Origin: Acidovorax sp. 69 | GTDB lineage: Bacteria; Pseudomonadota; Gammaproteobacteria; Burkholderiales; Burkholderiaceae_C | DNA length: 64,000 nt | Direction of reading: 5' to 3' | Assembly (NCBI RefSeq): GCF_002797445.1 | Contig: NZ_PGEP01000001.1 | Location: 867,001-931,000 of the forward strand | Shown: piece by piece, positions 8,694 through 17,976 of the stretch | How the letters are laid out: each line of letters starts with the position of its first letter | How positions within the stretch are numbered: the first letter of the stretch is position 1 | Notes under the pieces: model-generated | Seen by the model: the letters and a program-made list of their open reading frames with translations, nothing else | What the model was told of the DNA's origin: nothing | The model's database searches: none | Program-made: the position numbers and the translations under genes

Positions 8694-9404
8694 ATGCGTT
8701 TTCGCCTGCTTCGCCGCCGATTGACCATCAGTGCCCCCCGGGTGGCCATTCGCAGTGCCTTGCCTTGGCCGTTTCGCTGGTTGGCCTTGGCCGTGGTGCT
8801 GGGCTTTTGTGCTGCTGTGGCGCTGTGGGCGTTCGAATTTGGCAAATCCATCGCAGGGCTTGACACGGTCTCGAGCGACGAGATGCTCAGGATGAAGACC
8901 GAGATCACGCGCCTGCGCGACGAGGGCCAGGAGCAGCAAACCGTGGCGCTGACCGCCGAAAGCCTGCTCGCCACGGAGCGCGCAGCCAAGGAAAGCCTGA
9001 TGGCGCAGGTACGGCAGCTCGAAATAGACAACCGGACGCTGCGTGAAGACCTGGGGTTTTTTGAGAAGCTCATTCCAGCGGCCAAGACCGACGGCCTGGC
9101 GATTCGGGCTCTGCAGGCCGAAGTGCTCGGTGGAATGCAACTGCGTTGGCAGGTGCTGGTCATCCAGGCGGCCCGCAACGCACCAGACTTTGCGGGCCGC
9201 CTGGAGTTGGTGCTGGCGGGTACCCAGGATGGCAAGCCCTGGACGCAGACCCAGCCCCCCCAGGGACAGCCGCTTCAGGTCAAACAATATCGCCGTATTG
9301 AGGGCGTCCTCGATCTGCCTCCCAATGCCGTGGTAAAAACCGTCACCGCGCGGGTGCTGGATGGTACGAGTGTCCGCGCCACGCAAACCATGGCAATGGA
9401 GTAG
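8694..9404 (+). CDS. membrane-anchored coiled-coil protein, DUF6776-like
   Basis: The 236-residue protein has a basic N-terminus and one transmembrane helix (about residues 28-48, WLALAVVLGFCAAVALWAF). A coiled-coil of about residues 60-115 follows (rich in E, R, L and A), then a beta-rich C-terminal domain. This layout matches the DUF6776 family found next to bactofilins in beta-proteobacteria; the family name is from memory. The adjacent bactofilin suggests a cell-envelope or scaffold role. No catalytic motif is visible. Confidence 0.7.
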   Translation: MRFRLLRRRLTISAPRVAIRSALPWPFRWLALAVVLGFCAAVALWAFEFGKSIAGLDTVSSDEMLRMKTEITRLRDEGQEQQTVALTAESLLATERAAKESLMAQVRQLEIDNRTLREDLGFFEKLIPAAKTDGLAIRALQAEVLGGMQLRWQVLVIQAARNAPDFAGRLELVLAGTQDGKPWTQTQPPQGQPLQVKQYRRIEGVLDLPPNAVVKTVTARVLDGTSVRATQTMAME

Positions 9405-9591
9405 CTGGCGTCGTCATGAAGCGGCAATCAGTGCGTACCGCTGACCCCCCCGACCCTCACCTTGTCCGCCAGGCTGCCCTCGGCTGGCTTCGGCCCGGGG
9501 TCGCAGGTGTGGCCCTTGATGCAGGGGTACTGTTTCCATTCAATCGGCATGCTGCCCCTCGGGCCAGCCAGTCTCTCCAGGAGTCCTGACC

Positions 9592-9990
9592 ATGTTTTCG
9601 CGTAAGAAGCAGCCTCCCATCAAAAGCCTCATTGCTCAGGGCACGAAGATTGAGGGCAATGTGCATTTTTCCGAAGGCATGCGCATTGATGGAGAGGTTG
9701 TGGGGGATATCCGCGCGGGCGCTGAGCAGCCCAGCATCCTGGTGATCTCCGAGACCGCACGTGTCGAGGGGGCTGTGCATGCCGATCATGTGATCATCAA
9801 TGGCCAGGTATTGGGCCCGGTGCATGCCGGTGAGTTGCTGGAGCTTCAGCCCAAAGCGCAGATCACGGGCAATGTGCACTACAACGCGCTGGAGATGCAC
9901 CAGGGCGCCGTGATTGCGGGGCAGCTGTTCCCGACGGCGGTGCTGGTCGAGGAAAAGCCCCCACTGAAGTTAGCGTCAAACAGCCAGTGA
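9592..9990 (+). CDS. bactofilin-family polymer-forming protein
   Basis: The 132-residue protein has a short basic N-terminal tail and a right-handed beta-helix of hexad-like repeats. Examples are SLIAQGTKIEGNVHFSEGMRIDG, LVISETARVEGAVHADHVIING, and LQPKAQITGNVHYNALEM. Bactofilins polymerise without nucleotide into membrane-associated scaffolds for wall enzymes. An AGGAG site lies just before ATG 9592. It probably works with the upstream membrane coiled-coil protein. Confidence 0.93.
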   Translation: MFSRKKQPPIKSLIAQGTKIEGNVHFSEGMRIDGEVVGDIRAGAEQPSILVISETARVEGAVHADHVIINGQVLGPVHAGELLELQPKAQITGNVHYNALEMHQGAVIAGQLFPTAVLVEEKPPLKLASNSQ

Positions 9991-10006
9991 TCTGAATTCC
10001 CGAGCG

Positions 10007-10031
10007 GTTTGCAGTAGTATTCCCTGCAAAC
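10007..10031. promoter_or_regulatory. inverted repeat upstream of erpA
   Basis: GTTTGCAG and CTGCAAAC form perfect 8-bp arms around a 9-nt spacer, 21 bp before the erpA start. It has no T tail, so it reads more like an operator or leader hairpin than a terminator. The cognate factor is unknown. Confidence 0.5.
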
Positions 10032-10051
10032 ACTGAACCCGGAGTATCCCC

Positions 10052-10417
10052 ATGAGCGCTGTTGCCGAAAACATCCAGACCGAAATGCCCGCCCCCATTC
10101 TGTTCACCGACAGCGCGGCGGCCAAGGTAGCGGACCTGATTGCCGAAGAAGGCAACCCCGACCTCAAGCTGCGCGTTTTTGTGCAGGGTGGCGGTTGCTC
10201 TGGCTTTCAGTACGGCTTTACCTTCGATGAAATCACCAACGAAGACGACACCACCATGACCAAGAATGGCGTGTCGCTGCTGATCGACGCCATGAGCTAC
10301 CAGTATCTGCTGGGTGCCGAGATTGATTACAAGGAAGATCTGCAAGGTGCCCAGTTCGTGATCAAGAACCCGAACGCCACCACCACCTGCGGCTGTGGCT
10401 CCAGCTTTTCAGCCTGA
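10052..10417 (+). CDS. erpA: iron-sulfur cluster insertion protein ErpA
   Basis: The 121-residue A-type carrier has the three conserved cluster-binding cysteines: Cys49 in [11 protein letters not shown], and Cys113 and Cys115 in [10 protein letters not shown]. ErpA delivers Fe-S clusters to apo-enzymes such as those of isoprenoid synthesis. Length and C-terminus match ErpA rather than IscA. It is followed by an intrinsic terminator. Confidence 0.95.
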   Translation: MSAVAENIQTEMPAPILFTDSAAAKVADLIAEEGNPDLKLRVFVQGGGCSGFQYGFTFDEITNEDDTTMTKNGVSLLIDAMSYQYLLGAEIDYKEDLQGAQFVIKNPNATTTCGCGSSFSA

Positions 10418-10455
10418 TCGTGTGCGTGCCAGGTAAAGACCTGCACCCTTGAATG

Positions 10456-10485
10456 AAACCGCCGCCTTCGGGCGGTTTTCTTTTT
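10456..10485 (+). terminator. intrinsic terminator after erpA
   Basis: AAACCGCC (10456..10463) and GGCGGTTT (10471..10478) form an 8-bp stem with a 7-nt loop, followed by a T-rich tail. It uses the same arms as the rpsI terminator. Confidence 0.88.
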
Positions 10486-10525
10486 GGGACGCCCTTTTTC
10501 TTGTTCTTTGAAAGTGTCGTGCACC

Positions 10526-11952
10526 ATGCCCGTGCCGCAGGAACCCTCTCAAAAAGTGCTGCTGTGGCTGGTGGCTGTCGGGTTTTTCATGCAGACGCTG
10601 GACGCCACCATCGTCAATACCGCCTTGCCCGCGATGGCGCAGAGCCTGGGCGAGAGCCCGCTGCGCATGCAGTCGGTGGTGGTGGCCTATTCGCTGGCCA
10701 TGGCCATGCTGATTCCCGCGTCCGGGTGGGTGGCCGACCGGTTCGGAGCGCGCCGCGTCTATTTTTGGGCCATCGTCTTTTTTGTGGCGGGTTCGGTGCT
10801 GTGCGCCCTGTCGCGGAGCCTGACCGAATTGGTGGCCGCTCGGGTGATCCAGGGTTTGGGCGGTGCGCTGCTGCTGCCGGTAGGGCGGCTCGTGGTCTTG
10901 CGCACCTTCCCGCGCGAGAAGTTTTTGCAGGCCATGAGCTTTGTGGCCATTCCGGGACTGATCGGTCCGCTGATCGGCCCGACGTTGGGGGCTGGCTGGT
11001 CGAGGTGGCCTCCTGGCACTGGATCTTTCTGATCAACGTGCCCGTGGGGCTGTTGGGCTGTGCTGCCACCATGCGCTATATGCCCGGGGCGCCCGCACCA
11101 GCTGTGGCGCGGTTTGACCTGGCGGGCTACCTCATGCTGGCCTTTGGCATGGTGGCGCTGTCGCTGGCGCTGGATGGCCTGGCCAGCCTGGGCCTGCGGC
11201 AGGCCAGCGTGCTGGTGCTCATGATCTTTGGATTGGCCAGTCTGGTGGCTTATTGGCTGCATGCTGCGCGGCGGGCTGACCCGCTGTTTTCTCCCCGGCT
11301 GTTCTCGGTGGATACGCTGCGCATTGGGCTGCTGGGCAATCTGTTTGCGCGGTTGGGCAGCTCGTGCATGCCTTTCCTGATCCCGTTGTTGTTGCAGGTC
11401 ACCATGGGTTATTCGCCGCTGCAGGCCGGCATGATGATGCTGCCCGTGGCGGTGGCTGGCATGTCGATGAAGCGGTTCACCACCACGCTGATCACCCGCT
11501 TTGGCTACCGGCAGGTGCTGGTGGGTAACACGCTGCTGGTGGGCGTGACCATGGCCAGCTTTGGGCTGGCGGCGCCCACGCAGCCGCTGTGGGTGCATGT
11601 GGTGCAGCTCGCGGTGTTTGGAGCGGTGAATTCGCTACAGTTCACCGCCATGAACACCGTGACCCTCAAGGACCTGGGGCATGACATGGCCAGCAGCGGC
11701 AACAGCCTGCTGTCGATGGTGCAGATGGTGGCCATGGGCATGGGGGTGGCTGCGGCGGGGGCTGTGCTGGCAGCGTTCACCGATTTTTTCCAGCCCCCAG
11801 GCACAGCCCAGACCCTGCAGGCCTTTCAGGCCACGTTCGCCTGCATGGGGCTGATCACGGTGGCTTCGGCGGGCATCTTCTGGCAACTGTCGCCCCAAGA
11901 CCGCTCCGGCAGTCAGGCAGGGGCCTCGGGGGATGCGGGTGACCACGGCTGA
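10526..11952 (+). CDS. MFS transporter, EmrB/QacA (DHA2) type, frame broken near 10987
   Basis: Both halves are clearly one drug:H+ antiporter. The first frame starts [10 protein letters not shown] and contains the DHA motif [14 protein letters not shown] and the motif-A segment [12 protein letters not shown]. It continues to GPLIGPTLG at 10987. The second frame resumes at [21 protein letters not shown] and runs through the remaining helices to 11952. The break is at a run of five G (10987..10991); a sixth G would restore a 475-residue protein. Members export hydrophobic or toxic compounds across the inner membrane. A sequencing slip is the simplest explanation, since no other decay is visible. 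Confidence 0.85.
10987..10991 (+). other. G5 run at the MFS frame break
   Basis: The upstream frame reads TLGAGWSRW and then stops at 11032. Adding one G gives [14 protein letters not shown], which continues the family sequence. It marks the apparent one-base deletion. Confidence 0.8.
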
Positions 11953-11985
11953 TTGCCCCGCCCAGGGCTGGGTAATTCGGAGGCC

Positions 11986-13095
11986 TCAGGCTGGGTACAC
12001 CGCGCCCAGCACACGGGCACCGGCTGCGCCCGTCACGCTGGGCAGGTTGCCTGGTGCACCGCGCTGCGTCTGGCGTGCCAGCCAGGCAAAAGCAGCGGCC
12101 TCTACCTGCAGCGCGGGCAGCCCCAGCGCATCGGTGGCCACCACCTGCAACGAAGGGCAGGCGGCTTGCAGCCGCTGCATGAGCTGGTGGTTGAGCGCGC
12201 CACCGCCGCACACGGCCAACATTTTGCTATTTGTTTGATAGCTATTGGCGCATATTGCACCGGCGCATGCAGTGAATTCGGTCAAAGTGGCCTGCACGTC
12301 TGCGGCTGCCGCCTGCGCAAAGGGCTGCAGGTGCGCGGCCAGCCAGGCGGGGTTGAACAGGTCGCGCCCCGTGCTTTTGGGGGGCGCTTTGTGCAGATAC
12401 GGTTCCTGCAGCAACGATGCCAGCAGGCCCGGCAGCACCCGGCCGGTGGCGGCCCACGCGCCGTCCCGGTCAAACGGCTGGCCGGTGTGTTGCTGGCACC
12501 AGTGGTCCATCAGGGCGTTGCCCGGGCCGCAGTCAAAGCCCAGCACGCTGCCGTCCGCCCCCAGCACGCTGAGGTTGGAGATGCCGCCAATGTTGAGCAC
12601 CAGCACGGTTTCACTTGGCCGCCCGAAGACGCCTTGGTGGAAGGCGGGCACCAGCGGTGCCCCCTGGCCACCCGCCGCCACATCGCGGCTGCGCAGGTCT
12701 GCCACCACGGTGATGCCTGTCAGCTCCGCCAGCAGGGCAGGGTTGCCCAGTTGCAGGGTGTAGCCCGTGCCATCGAACTCGTGTGGGCGGTGCCGTACGG
12801 TCTGGCCGTGGGCGCCGATGGCGCGGATGGCGCTGGCGGGCAGGCCGCTGCGTTGCAGCAGGTTGTGCACTACTTCGGCATAGGCCCGCGACAGGGCGCT
12901 GCCTGCCAGGGCAGCGCGGTGCAACTCGTTGTCGCCGGGGGTGTTGAGGGCCAGCAGCTCGGCGCGCAGCGCCGGCGCAAAGGCAGCGCTGGCGTGGTGC
13001 GTGACCCGCATGCGCGGGCCTGAAAAATCGGCCAGCACCCCGTCGATTCCGTCGAGCGATGTGCCCGACATCAGACCGATGTACAGCTCGGACAT
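11986..13095 (-). CDS. anmK: anhydro-N-acetylmuramic acid kinase
   Basis: The 369-residue enzyme phosphorylates and opens 1,6-anhydro-MurNAc during peptidoglycan recycling. Motifs are the phosphate loop LMSGTSLDGIDGVL, AHGQTVRHRP, VADLRSRDVAAGGQGAPLVP, NIGGISNLS, and FDCGPGNALMDHW. A segment near the C-terminus (TEFTACAGAICANSYQTN, then SKM, before LAVCGGGALN) is unusual and coincides with a degenerate copy of the palindromic repeat. It sits 35 bp downstream of the M23 peptidase gene on the same strand, a sensible wall-metabolism pair. Confidence 0.95.
   Translation of the reverse strand: MSELYIGLMSGTSLDGIDGVLADFSGPRMRVTHHASAAFAPALRAELLALNTPGDNELHRAALAGSALSRAYAEVVHNLLQRSGLPASAIRAIGAHGQTVRHRPHEFDGTGYTLQLGNPALLAELTGITVVADLRSRDVAAGGQGAPLVPAFHQGVFGRPSETVLVLNIGGISNLSVLGADGSVLGFDCGPGNALMDHWCQQHTGQPFDRDGAWAATGRVLPGLLASLLQEPYLHKAPPKSTGRDLFNPAWLAAHLQPFAQAAAADVQATLTEFTACAGAICANSYQTNSKMLAVCGGGALNHQLMQRLQAACPSLQVVATDALGLPALQVEAAAFAWLARQTQRGAPGNLPSVTGAAGARVLGAVYPA
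12221..12275. repeat. degenerate palindromic repeat inside anmK
   Basis: TTTGATAGCTATTGGCGC, ATATTGCA, then CCGGCGCATGCAG resembles a decayed copy of the dispersed repeat family (tail TTTGATAGC; arm TAGCTAnnGGCGC). It is read through in frame in anmK. Confidence 0.55.
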
Positions 13096-13130
13096 GGCCT
13101 GTTGGGTGGTGCGTGGAACGTGCGCTGGTG

Positions 13131-14489
13131 TCAGTCTGCGCTGGCTTGTTCGATCAGTGCGGCCGCAGACAGTTGAACCCGCATGTTGGAGGCCAGGCGG
13201 TCAAACGCAGGGCGCCCCGCCGCCGACACCGGTGCCGCAGCATCGCTCTGGGCCACGATGGTCATGGGGTCCTGGTGTACGCCGTTCACGCGGAACTCAA
13301 AATGCAGGTGGGGGCCCGTGGCCCAGCCCGTGGCGCCCACGGCGCCAAGCGTCTGGCCTTGCTCGATCGACTGGCCCTGGCGCACATCAATGCGGCTCAG
13401 GTGCGCATACACCGTGACATGCTGGTTGCGGTGCTTGACGAAGACCACGTTGCCATAGCCGTTCTGCACGCCGGCAAATTCCACCACGCCATCGCCCACG
13501 GTGCGCACGGCAGTGCCTGTGGGGGCTGCGAAATCGGTGCCCAAATGGGCGCGCCAGGTTTGCAGAATGGGGTGTAGGCGCATCTTGAAGCCGCTGGTCA
13601 CGCGCGAGAACTCCACCGGGGAGGTGAGGTAGGCGCGGCGCATGCTTTCACCGTCCAGCGTGTAGTAGGCGCCCTTGGTTGCACCGGGTTCCTGGAACCA
13701 GATGGCCTGGTGGGTCTTGCCGTTGTTGACGAATTCAGCGCTCAGCACGCGGCCGCTGGAGAGGGGCTCGCCGTCTGCCTCCAGAGTTTCATACACCACC
13801 GAAAAACGGTCGCCCTTGCGCAATGCACGGCGAAAGTCGATATTGCCGGAGAAAAGTTCTGCCACCTGTACGGCCACCGCATCAGGGATGTTGGAGGCAT
13901 CGGTGGCGGCGAACAGGGAGCTGTGGATGGTGCCGCCAGCCAGGCGGCTGCTGGTGGCCATCTTGGCGGTTTCGATGCGCGTGGCGAACTTGTCGCCCGT
14001 GCGCTCGACGATCAGGCGGCGGAAGTTGCCGCTGTCATCGGGCACCCAGCGCACCGTCAGGCGCACCAGGCGGTGGTCGTCGGTGGTTTCTGCCGACACG
14101 ATGCGGCCTGTGCGGCCAAGCACATTTTGTCGGACAGGCGTGTCACTGCGCATGAAGGCGGCGGCTGCGGGATCGGCCACGCCCATGCGCTGCAGCAGGG
14201 ACTCGGGTGTATCGCTGCTGCGCACCTGCTCCGAGCGGAACAGTGAGAAACCGGGGGCGTCCAGCTCGCCCAGCACCAGGTTTGTGGCCAACGATTCCAC
14301 AGGGTAGTTCACCAGGCGCACAGGCAATTCGGCCGGATCGGGGGCAAAAGACGCTACGGCGAATGCGCCGCCGCCGCCGGTCAGCAGCAGGGCTGCGATG
14401 GCGGCAGTGATACGTTTGGGGTGTTGTTGGATGGTGCGGGACAGTCGGTCAAGCAAAGCCGAACTGGCGGTGGTCAAGCCGTGAATCAA
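13131..14489 (-). CDS. M23-family peptidoglycan metallopeptidase
   Basis: The protein is about 452 residues. An N-terminal membrane anchor (ITAAIAALLLTGGGGAFAVAS) leads into a periplasmic region and a C-terminal LytM domain. Zinc and catalytic residues are visible in AHLGTDFAAPTGTAV (H-x3-D) and GPHLHFEFRVNG (HxH). It cleaves or regulates cleavage of peptide cross-links. I prefer TTG 14489 (MIHGLTTASS), preceded by GGGGAT; an in-frame start at 14561 would add 24 unconserved-looking residues. It is upstream of anmK in a probable operon and divergent from tyrS. Confidence 0.9.
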   Translation of the reverse strand: MIHGLTTASSALLDRLSRTIQQHPKRITAAIAALLLTGGGGAFAVASFAPDPAELPVRLVNYPVESLATNLVLGELDAPGFSLFRSEQVRSSDTPESLLQRMGVADPAAAAFMRSDTPVRQNVLGRTGRIVSAETTDDHRLVRLTVRWVPDDSGNFRRLIVERTGDKFATRIETAKMATSSRLAGGTIHSSLFAATDASNIPDAVAVQVAELFSGNIDFRRALRKGDRFSVVYETLEADGEPLSSGRVLSAEFVNNGKTHQAIWFQEPGATKGAYYTLDGESMRRAYLTSPVEFSRVTSGFKMRLHPILQTWRAHLGTDFAAPTGTAVRTVGDGVVEFAGVQNGYGNVVFVKHRNQHVTVYAHLSRIDVRQGQSIEQGQTLGAVGATGWATGPHLHFEFRVNGVHQDPMTIVAQSDAAAPVSAAGRPAFDRLASNMRVQLSAAALIEQASAD

Positions 14490-14693
14490 AGGTCTATCCC
14501 CAGGGTGATTGCGGACCCCAGACACTCCCCCGGTGTGAATGCGGGGCGAGACGGGAACCACAGACTGTCAGGCTGCAGCCATTCGACAGGATGGTTAAAA
14601 ACAAGTCGAAACGGCGGGCCCACTAGAATCCGCCTCTGCAATGTGGGCTGAAGTATAGCGGCGCATGCTGTCTAGACATCCCAAAAAACCCTT

Positions 14694-15932
14694 ATGAATC
14701 AATCTGCTGTTACAACAACCCCGGTCTCCGATGGTGTAGGACGGGCCCTCGAAATCTCGCTGCGCGGTGTGCAAGAGCTGCTGCCGCAGGACGAATGGGT
14801 CAAGAAGTTGACGCGTTCGGAGGCCACGGGCCAGCCATTGCGCATCAAGCTGGGGCTCGATCCCACCGCCCCCGACATCCACATCGGCCACACCGTGGTG
14901 CTGAATAAGATGCGGCAATTGCAAGATCTGGGCCACCAAGTGATTTTTTTGATCGGGGACTTCACCAGCCTGATCGGTGACCCCTCGGGCCGCAACAGCA
15001 CCCGCCCGCCGCTGACGCCTGAGCAGATCAAGGTGAACGCCGAAACTTATTACAAGCAGGCCAGCATGGTGCTGGACCCGGCCAAAACCGAGATTCGCTA
15101 CAACAGCGAGTGGAGCGAGCCCCTGGGCGCCAGCGGCATGATCCAGCTGGCGTCCCGGTACACGGTGGCGCGCATGATGGAGCGCGATGATTTCCACAAG
15201 CGCTTTACCACCGGCCAATCCATTGCCGTGCACGAGTTTTTGTACCCGCTGATGCAGGGCTACGACTCGGTGGCCTTGAAAAGCGACCTGGAGCTGGGCG
15301 GCACCGACCAGAAGTTCAACCTGCTCATGGGCCGCCATCTGCAACAGGAATATGGCCAGGAGCCGCAGTGTGTGCTCACCATGCCGCTGCTGGTGGGGCT
15401 CGATGGTGTGGACAAGATGTCCAAGTCCAAGAACAACTACATCGGCATTGCCGAAGAGCCCAACACCATGTTCGCCAAGGTGCTGTCCATCTCCGACACG
15501 CTGATGTGGGACTGGTACACGCTGCTGTCGTTCAAGAGCCTGGCCGACATTGCCGCGCTCAAGGCAGAGATCACAGCCGGGCGCAACCCGAAGGACGCCA
15601 AGGTCATGCTGGCCAAGGAAATCACCGCGCGTTTTCACAGCGCGGCAGCGGCCGATGCGGCCGAGCAGGATTTCATGAACCGCAGCAAGGGTGGCGTGCC
15701 GGATGAAATTCCTGAAGCGACCCTGTCCGGCGCCCCGCTGGGCATTGCCGCCTTGCTCAAGCAGGCCAACCTGGCGCCATCGGGCAGCGAGGCCAGCCGC
15801 CTGATCGATGGTGGCGGTGTGCGCGTGGACGGCAGCGTGGTCAGCGACAAGGGCCTCAAGCTCGACGCTGGCACCTACGTGGTGCAGGTGGGCAAACGCA
15901 AGTTCGCCCGGGTGACGCTCGTCGCCCCCTGA
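14694..15932 (+). CDS. tyrS: tyrosyl-tRNA synthetase
   Basis: The 412-residue class I synthetase has the HIGH-type motif [11 protein letters not shown] and the KMSKS motif [12 protein letters not shown]. It ends in a C-terminal S4 RNA-binding domain ([16 protein letters not shown]). The TyrRS type with KMSKSK is the longer, TyrRZ-like group common in beta-proteobacteria. It charges tRNA-Tyr in the cytosol. It is divergent from the M23 peptidase gene across about 200 bp. Confidence 0.96.
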   Translation: MNQSAVTTTPVSDGVGRALEISLRGVQELLPQDEWVKKLTRSEATGQPLRIKLGLDPTAPDIHIGHTVVLNKMRQLQDLGHQVIFLIGDFTSLIGDPSGRNSTRPPLTPEQIKVNAETYYKQASMVLDPAKTEIRYNSEWSEPLGASGMIQLASRYTVARMMERDDFHKRFTTGQSIAVHEFLYPLMQGYDSVALKSDLELGGTDQKFNLLMGRHLQQEYGQEPQCVLTMPLLVGLDGVDKMSKSKNNYIGIAEEPNTMFAKVLSISDTLMWDWYTLLSFKSLADIAALKAEITAGRNPKDAKVMLAKEITARFHSAAAADAAEQDFMNRSKGGVPDEIPEATLSGAPLGIAALLKQANLAPSGSEASRLIDGGGVRVDGSVVSDKGLKLDAGTYVVQVGKRKFARVTLVAP

Positions 15933-16065
15933 GCGGCTGCGCCGCTTCCCCCTGAGGTGTAAGCACACGGAGGCCCGGCGAAGCCGGTTCTACGGGTGCG
16001 CTGGTATGGGGCGCGTCGGTTTTGACTGCTGCGCTTTGTGGTTCTGCCCGTTTTTGGGTAGGTAT

Positions 16066-16119
16066 AAAAATGGCTTCTAGCGCTTGATGGATAAGCACTA
16101 GAAGCTATTTTTTGATAGC
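16066..16119. repeat. dispersed palindromic repeat, copy B
   Basis: AAAAATGGCTTCTAGCGCTT, loop, AAGCACTAGAAGCTATTTTTTGATAGC. One arm carries a G-to-A change (AAGCACTA). It lies 3' of tyrS, with a T run after the stem. The 15933..16203 gap otherwise holds only a short GCGGC/GCCGC hairpin just after the tyrS stop. Confidence 0.88.
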
Positions 16120-16203
16120 GATTGATGGTGGGTGCAGCGACCTCTAATTTGCTGCCCAGGGTGCTTCGGTGCTTCGTTGCCTTGCTATCCGGCCCGCCCA
16201 CCT

Positions 16204-17199
16204 TCAATCCAGGTTGTCATTCAAATCCGGGTCGGGCACATCCCCAATCGCTTCCCGCGTGGCCTGGGCCTGGATCTCCAGCCAGGCGCAGAATGCCTTG
16301 ATCTCGGGCCGCTGTGCGCTGCGCGGACCCACCATGAGCCAGTAGGCCAGGGGCGAGTCGATGCGGTGGCCGGGCAGCACCTCGACCAGGTCGCCGGCGG
16401 CCAGTGCATCGGCAATCAGGGGCATGCGCGCCAGCGCCAGCCCCTGGCCGGCCAGGGCGGCTTGCACGATCTGGTGCGCGTAGTTGAAGTACAGCCACCG
16501 CTCTGGTTGCAGCTTGGCCAGGTCCCGGGCGTCGAACCAGCGGCGCCAGCTCAGGTATTCCAGGTACTGCGTGCGGTGTGCGTCACCGGCTTCGATCAAT
16601 GTGAACTGGGCCACATCGGCTGGTGTGCGCAGCGGCTTGCCGCTTTTCAGCAGCCAGGGGCTGGCCACCACCGCCAGCTGCTCGCCGAAGAGGCGAACGC
16701 CACCGCTTGTGGCGCCGCCGGGCATGGCGTAGCGCAGGGCCAGGTCCACGTCAGATGTTTCCAGGTCAATTTGCACATCGCTCGCATCAATGCGGATATC
16801 GATGCCGGGGTTGTCGCGCTGGAACTCTTCCATGCGCGGAATCAGCCACATCGACGCAAAGCTGGCCCAGGTGGTGATGGCCACGCTGCGGCGCCCCGCC
16901 GTCTGACGCACCAGGCGCACGGCGGCGTCCATGCGCTCCAGCGCCGGCGCCACGGCGCGTTGCAGTTGTGCACCCGCACTTGTCAGCTCTACCGCACGCG
17001 TGTGGCGCAGAAACAGCGCCACACCCACTTCTTCTTCCAGGGCCTGGATCTGGCGGCTCACGGCCGATTGGGTGAGGGCCAGCTCATCCGCAGCAGCGCG
17101 AAAGTTCAGGTGGCGCGCCACCGCCAGAAAGGCGCGCCAGTGGCCGGTGGCTACGGGCCGGGTGCGAAGGACGGCGGGGGCGTATTCGGCAGTGGTCAT
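16204..17199 (-). CDS. LysR-family transcriptional regulator (GcvA-like)
   Basis: The 331-residue protein has the LysR wHTH at about residues 20-80: FLAVARHLNFRAAADELALTQ, SAVSRQIQALEEEVGVALF. A periplasmic-binding-like effector domain follows, with the WLIPRMEEFQRDNPGIDIRI segment seen in GcvA-type regulators. It is divergent from the first DUF2917 gene (17332), the usual arrangement for a LysR target. The effector is not evident. Confidence 0.93.
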   Translation of the reverse strand: MTTAEYAPAVLRTRPVATGHWRAFLAVARHLNFRAAADELALTQSAVSRQIQALEEEVGVALFLRHTRAVELTSAGAQLQRAVAPALERMDAAVRLVRQTAGRRSVAITTWASFASMWLIPRMEEFQRDNPGIDIRIDASDVQIDLETSDVDLALRYAMPGGATSGGVRLFGEQLAVVASPWLLKSGKPLRTPADVAQFTLIEAGDAHRTQYLEYLSWRRWFDARDLAKLQPERWLYFNYAHQIVQAALAGQGLALARMPLIADALAAGDLVEVLPGHRIDSPLAYWLMVGPRSAQRPEIKAFCAWLEIQAQATREAIGDVPDPDLNDNLD

Positions 17200-17252
17200 G
17201 GCAGCAGCTCTGTGGATGATTCATGCGTGGACGGAATGAATAGCGTACCCCG

Positions 17253-17288
17253 TTTTCATTGGACTGTGGGGGGGCTAAAGCGCACTAT
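17253..17288 (+). promoter_or_regulatory. promoter/operator element of the first DUF2917 gene
   Basis: TTTTCATTGGAC (17253..17264) is followed after 18 bp by CACTAT. The same 12-mer with the same spacing to CACCAT recurs before the second DUF2917 gene. TTGGAC could serve as the -35, with CACTAT as the -10. Confidence 0.55.
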
Positions 17289-17331
17289 GCGTCCATGGCA
17301 ATGCTTTATTGCTGAATTTTAGGAGTCTGTC

Positions 17332-17871
17332 ATGTCACCCCGCAACGTTCTGGAATCGCAACAATCCGTTCAGGCCAGCGTGGCTGACCGACCTGCGGCC
17401 GGTTGCTGGAAACTGGCCACGGGCCAGGCGCTGTCGCTGCGTCCGCGCACGCAGGGTGTGCTGGAGATCGCCCGGGGGCAGGTCTGGCTCACGTTGACAG
17501 GGGCTTTGGCAGACAGGCCGGGGGCTGCGGCGGACTACGTGCTGCGGGCAGGCGACCGGTTGGTCGTCGCACCGGGCCAGCATGTGGTGATGGAGGCCTG
17601 GAACCCCCGCAAATACCCCGGCGCCGTGGCTTTTCGCTGGGACGGTGCGGCGGCTCCAGTGGCGGCCCAGCCTGCCGGCGGGACGGCCCGTGATTGGGAG
17701 TCTGGCGTGGTGTTGCCCCTGCGTGATCTGGTGCAGGCGTTGGCGCAGGGCGGGCGAGCAGTGGTTGACGCCCTGGCGCAAGTCGCCGGCGCGGGCGGGC
17801 GTTTTGCGGTGGGTTTTGCCCGCTTTGCTCTCTATCGGATAGCACCGCAGCGCCAGCGCAGGACAGCTTGA
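17332..17871 (+). CDS. DUF2917 domain-containing protein
   Basis: The 179-residue protein has a cupin-like beta domain at about residues 25-100, with LATGQALSLRPRTQGVLEI, ARGQVWLTLTG and LRAGDRLVVAPGQHVVMEAW. This is the DUF2917 pattern. A C-terminal helical extension follows, rich in Ala, Arg and Val. No signal peptide or catalytic motif is visible. An AGGAG site precedes ATG 17332. The next gene is a shorter paralogue, and a LysR gene is divergent. Function is unknown. Confidence 0.8.
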   Translation: MSPRNVLESQQSVQASVADRPAAGCWKLATGQALSLRPRTQGVLEIARGQVWLTLTGALADRPGAAADYVLRAGDRLVVAPGQHVVMEAWNPRKYPGAVAFRWDGAAAPVAAQPAGGTARDWESGVVLPLRDLVQALAQGGRAVVDALAQVAGAGGRFAVGFARFALYRIAPQRQRRTA

Positions 17872-17908
17872 CGACGACATGCAGGAAAAGCATCAATGGG
17901 TGCCGTGC

Positions 17909-17944
17909 TTTTCATTGGACCTTGTTCTGCAACCCGAGCACCAT
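17909..17944 (+). promoter_or_regulatory. promoter/operator element of the second DUF2917 gene
   Basis: TTTTCATTGGAC (17909..17920), then 18 bp, then CACCAT (17939..17944). It is an exact match in motif and spacing to the element at 17253. It suggests common control of the two paralogues. Confidence 0.55.
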
Positions 17945-17976
17945 ACACACCTACTAGGGTTAACCCGGATATCACC

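Noticed and set aside
41..16000. tRNA genes in GC-rich intergenic regions
   Set aside because: I found no segment with a TTCRANYC T-loop and matching acceptor stem. The check was by eye only.
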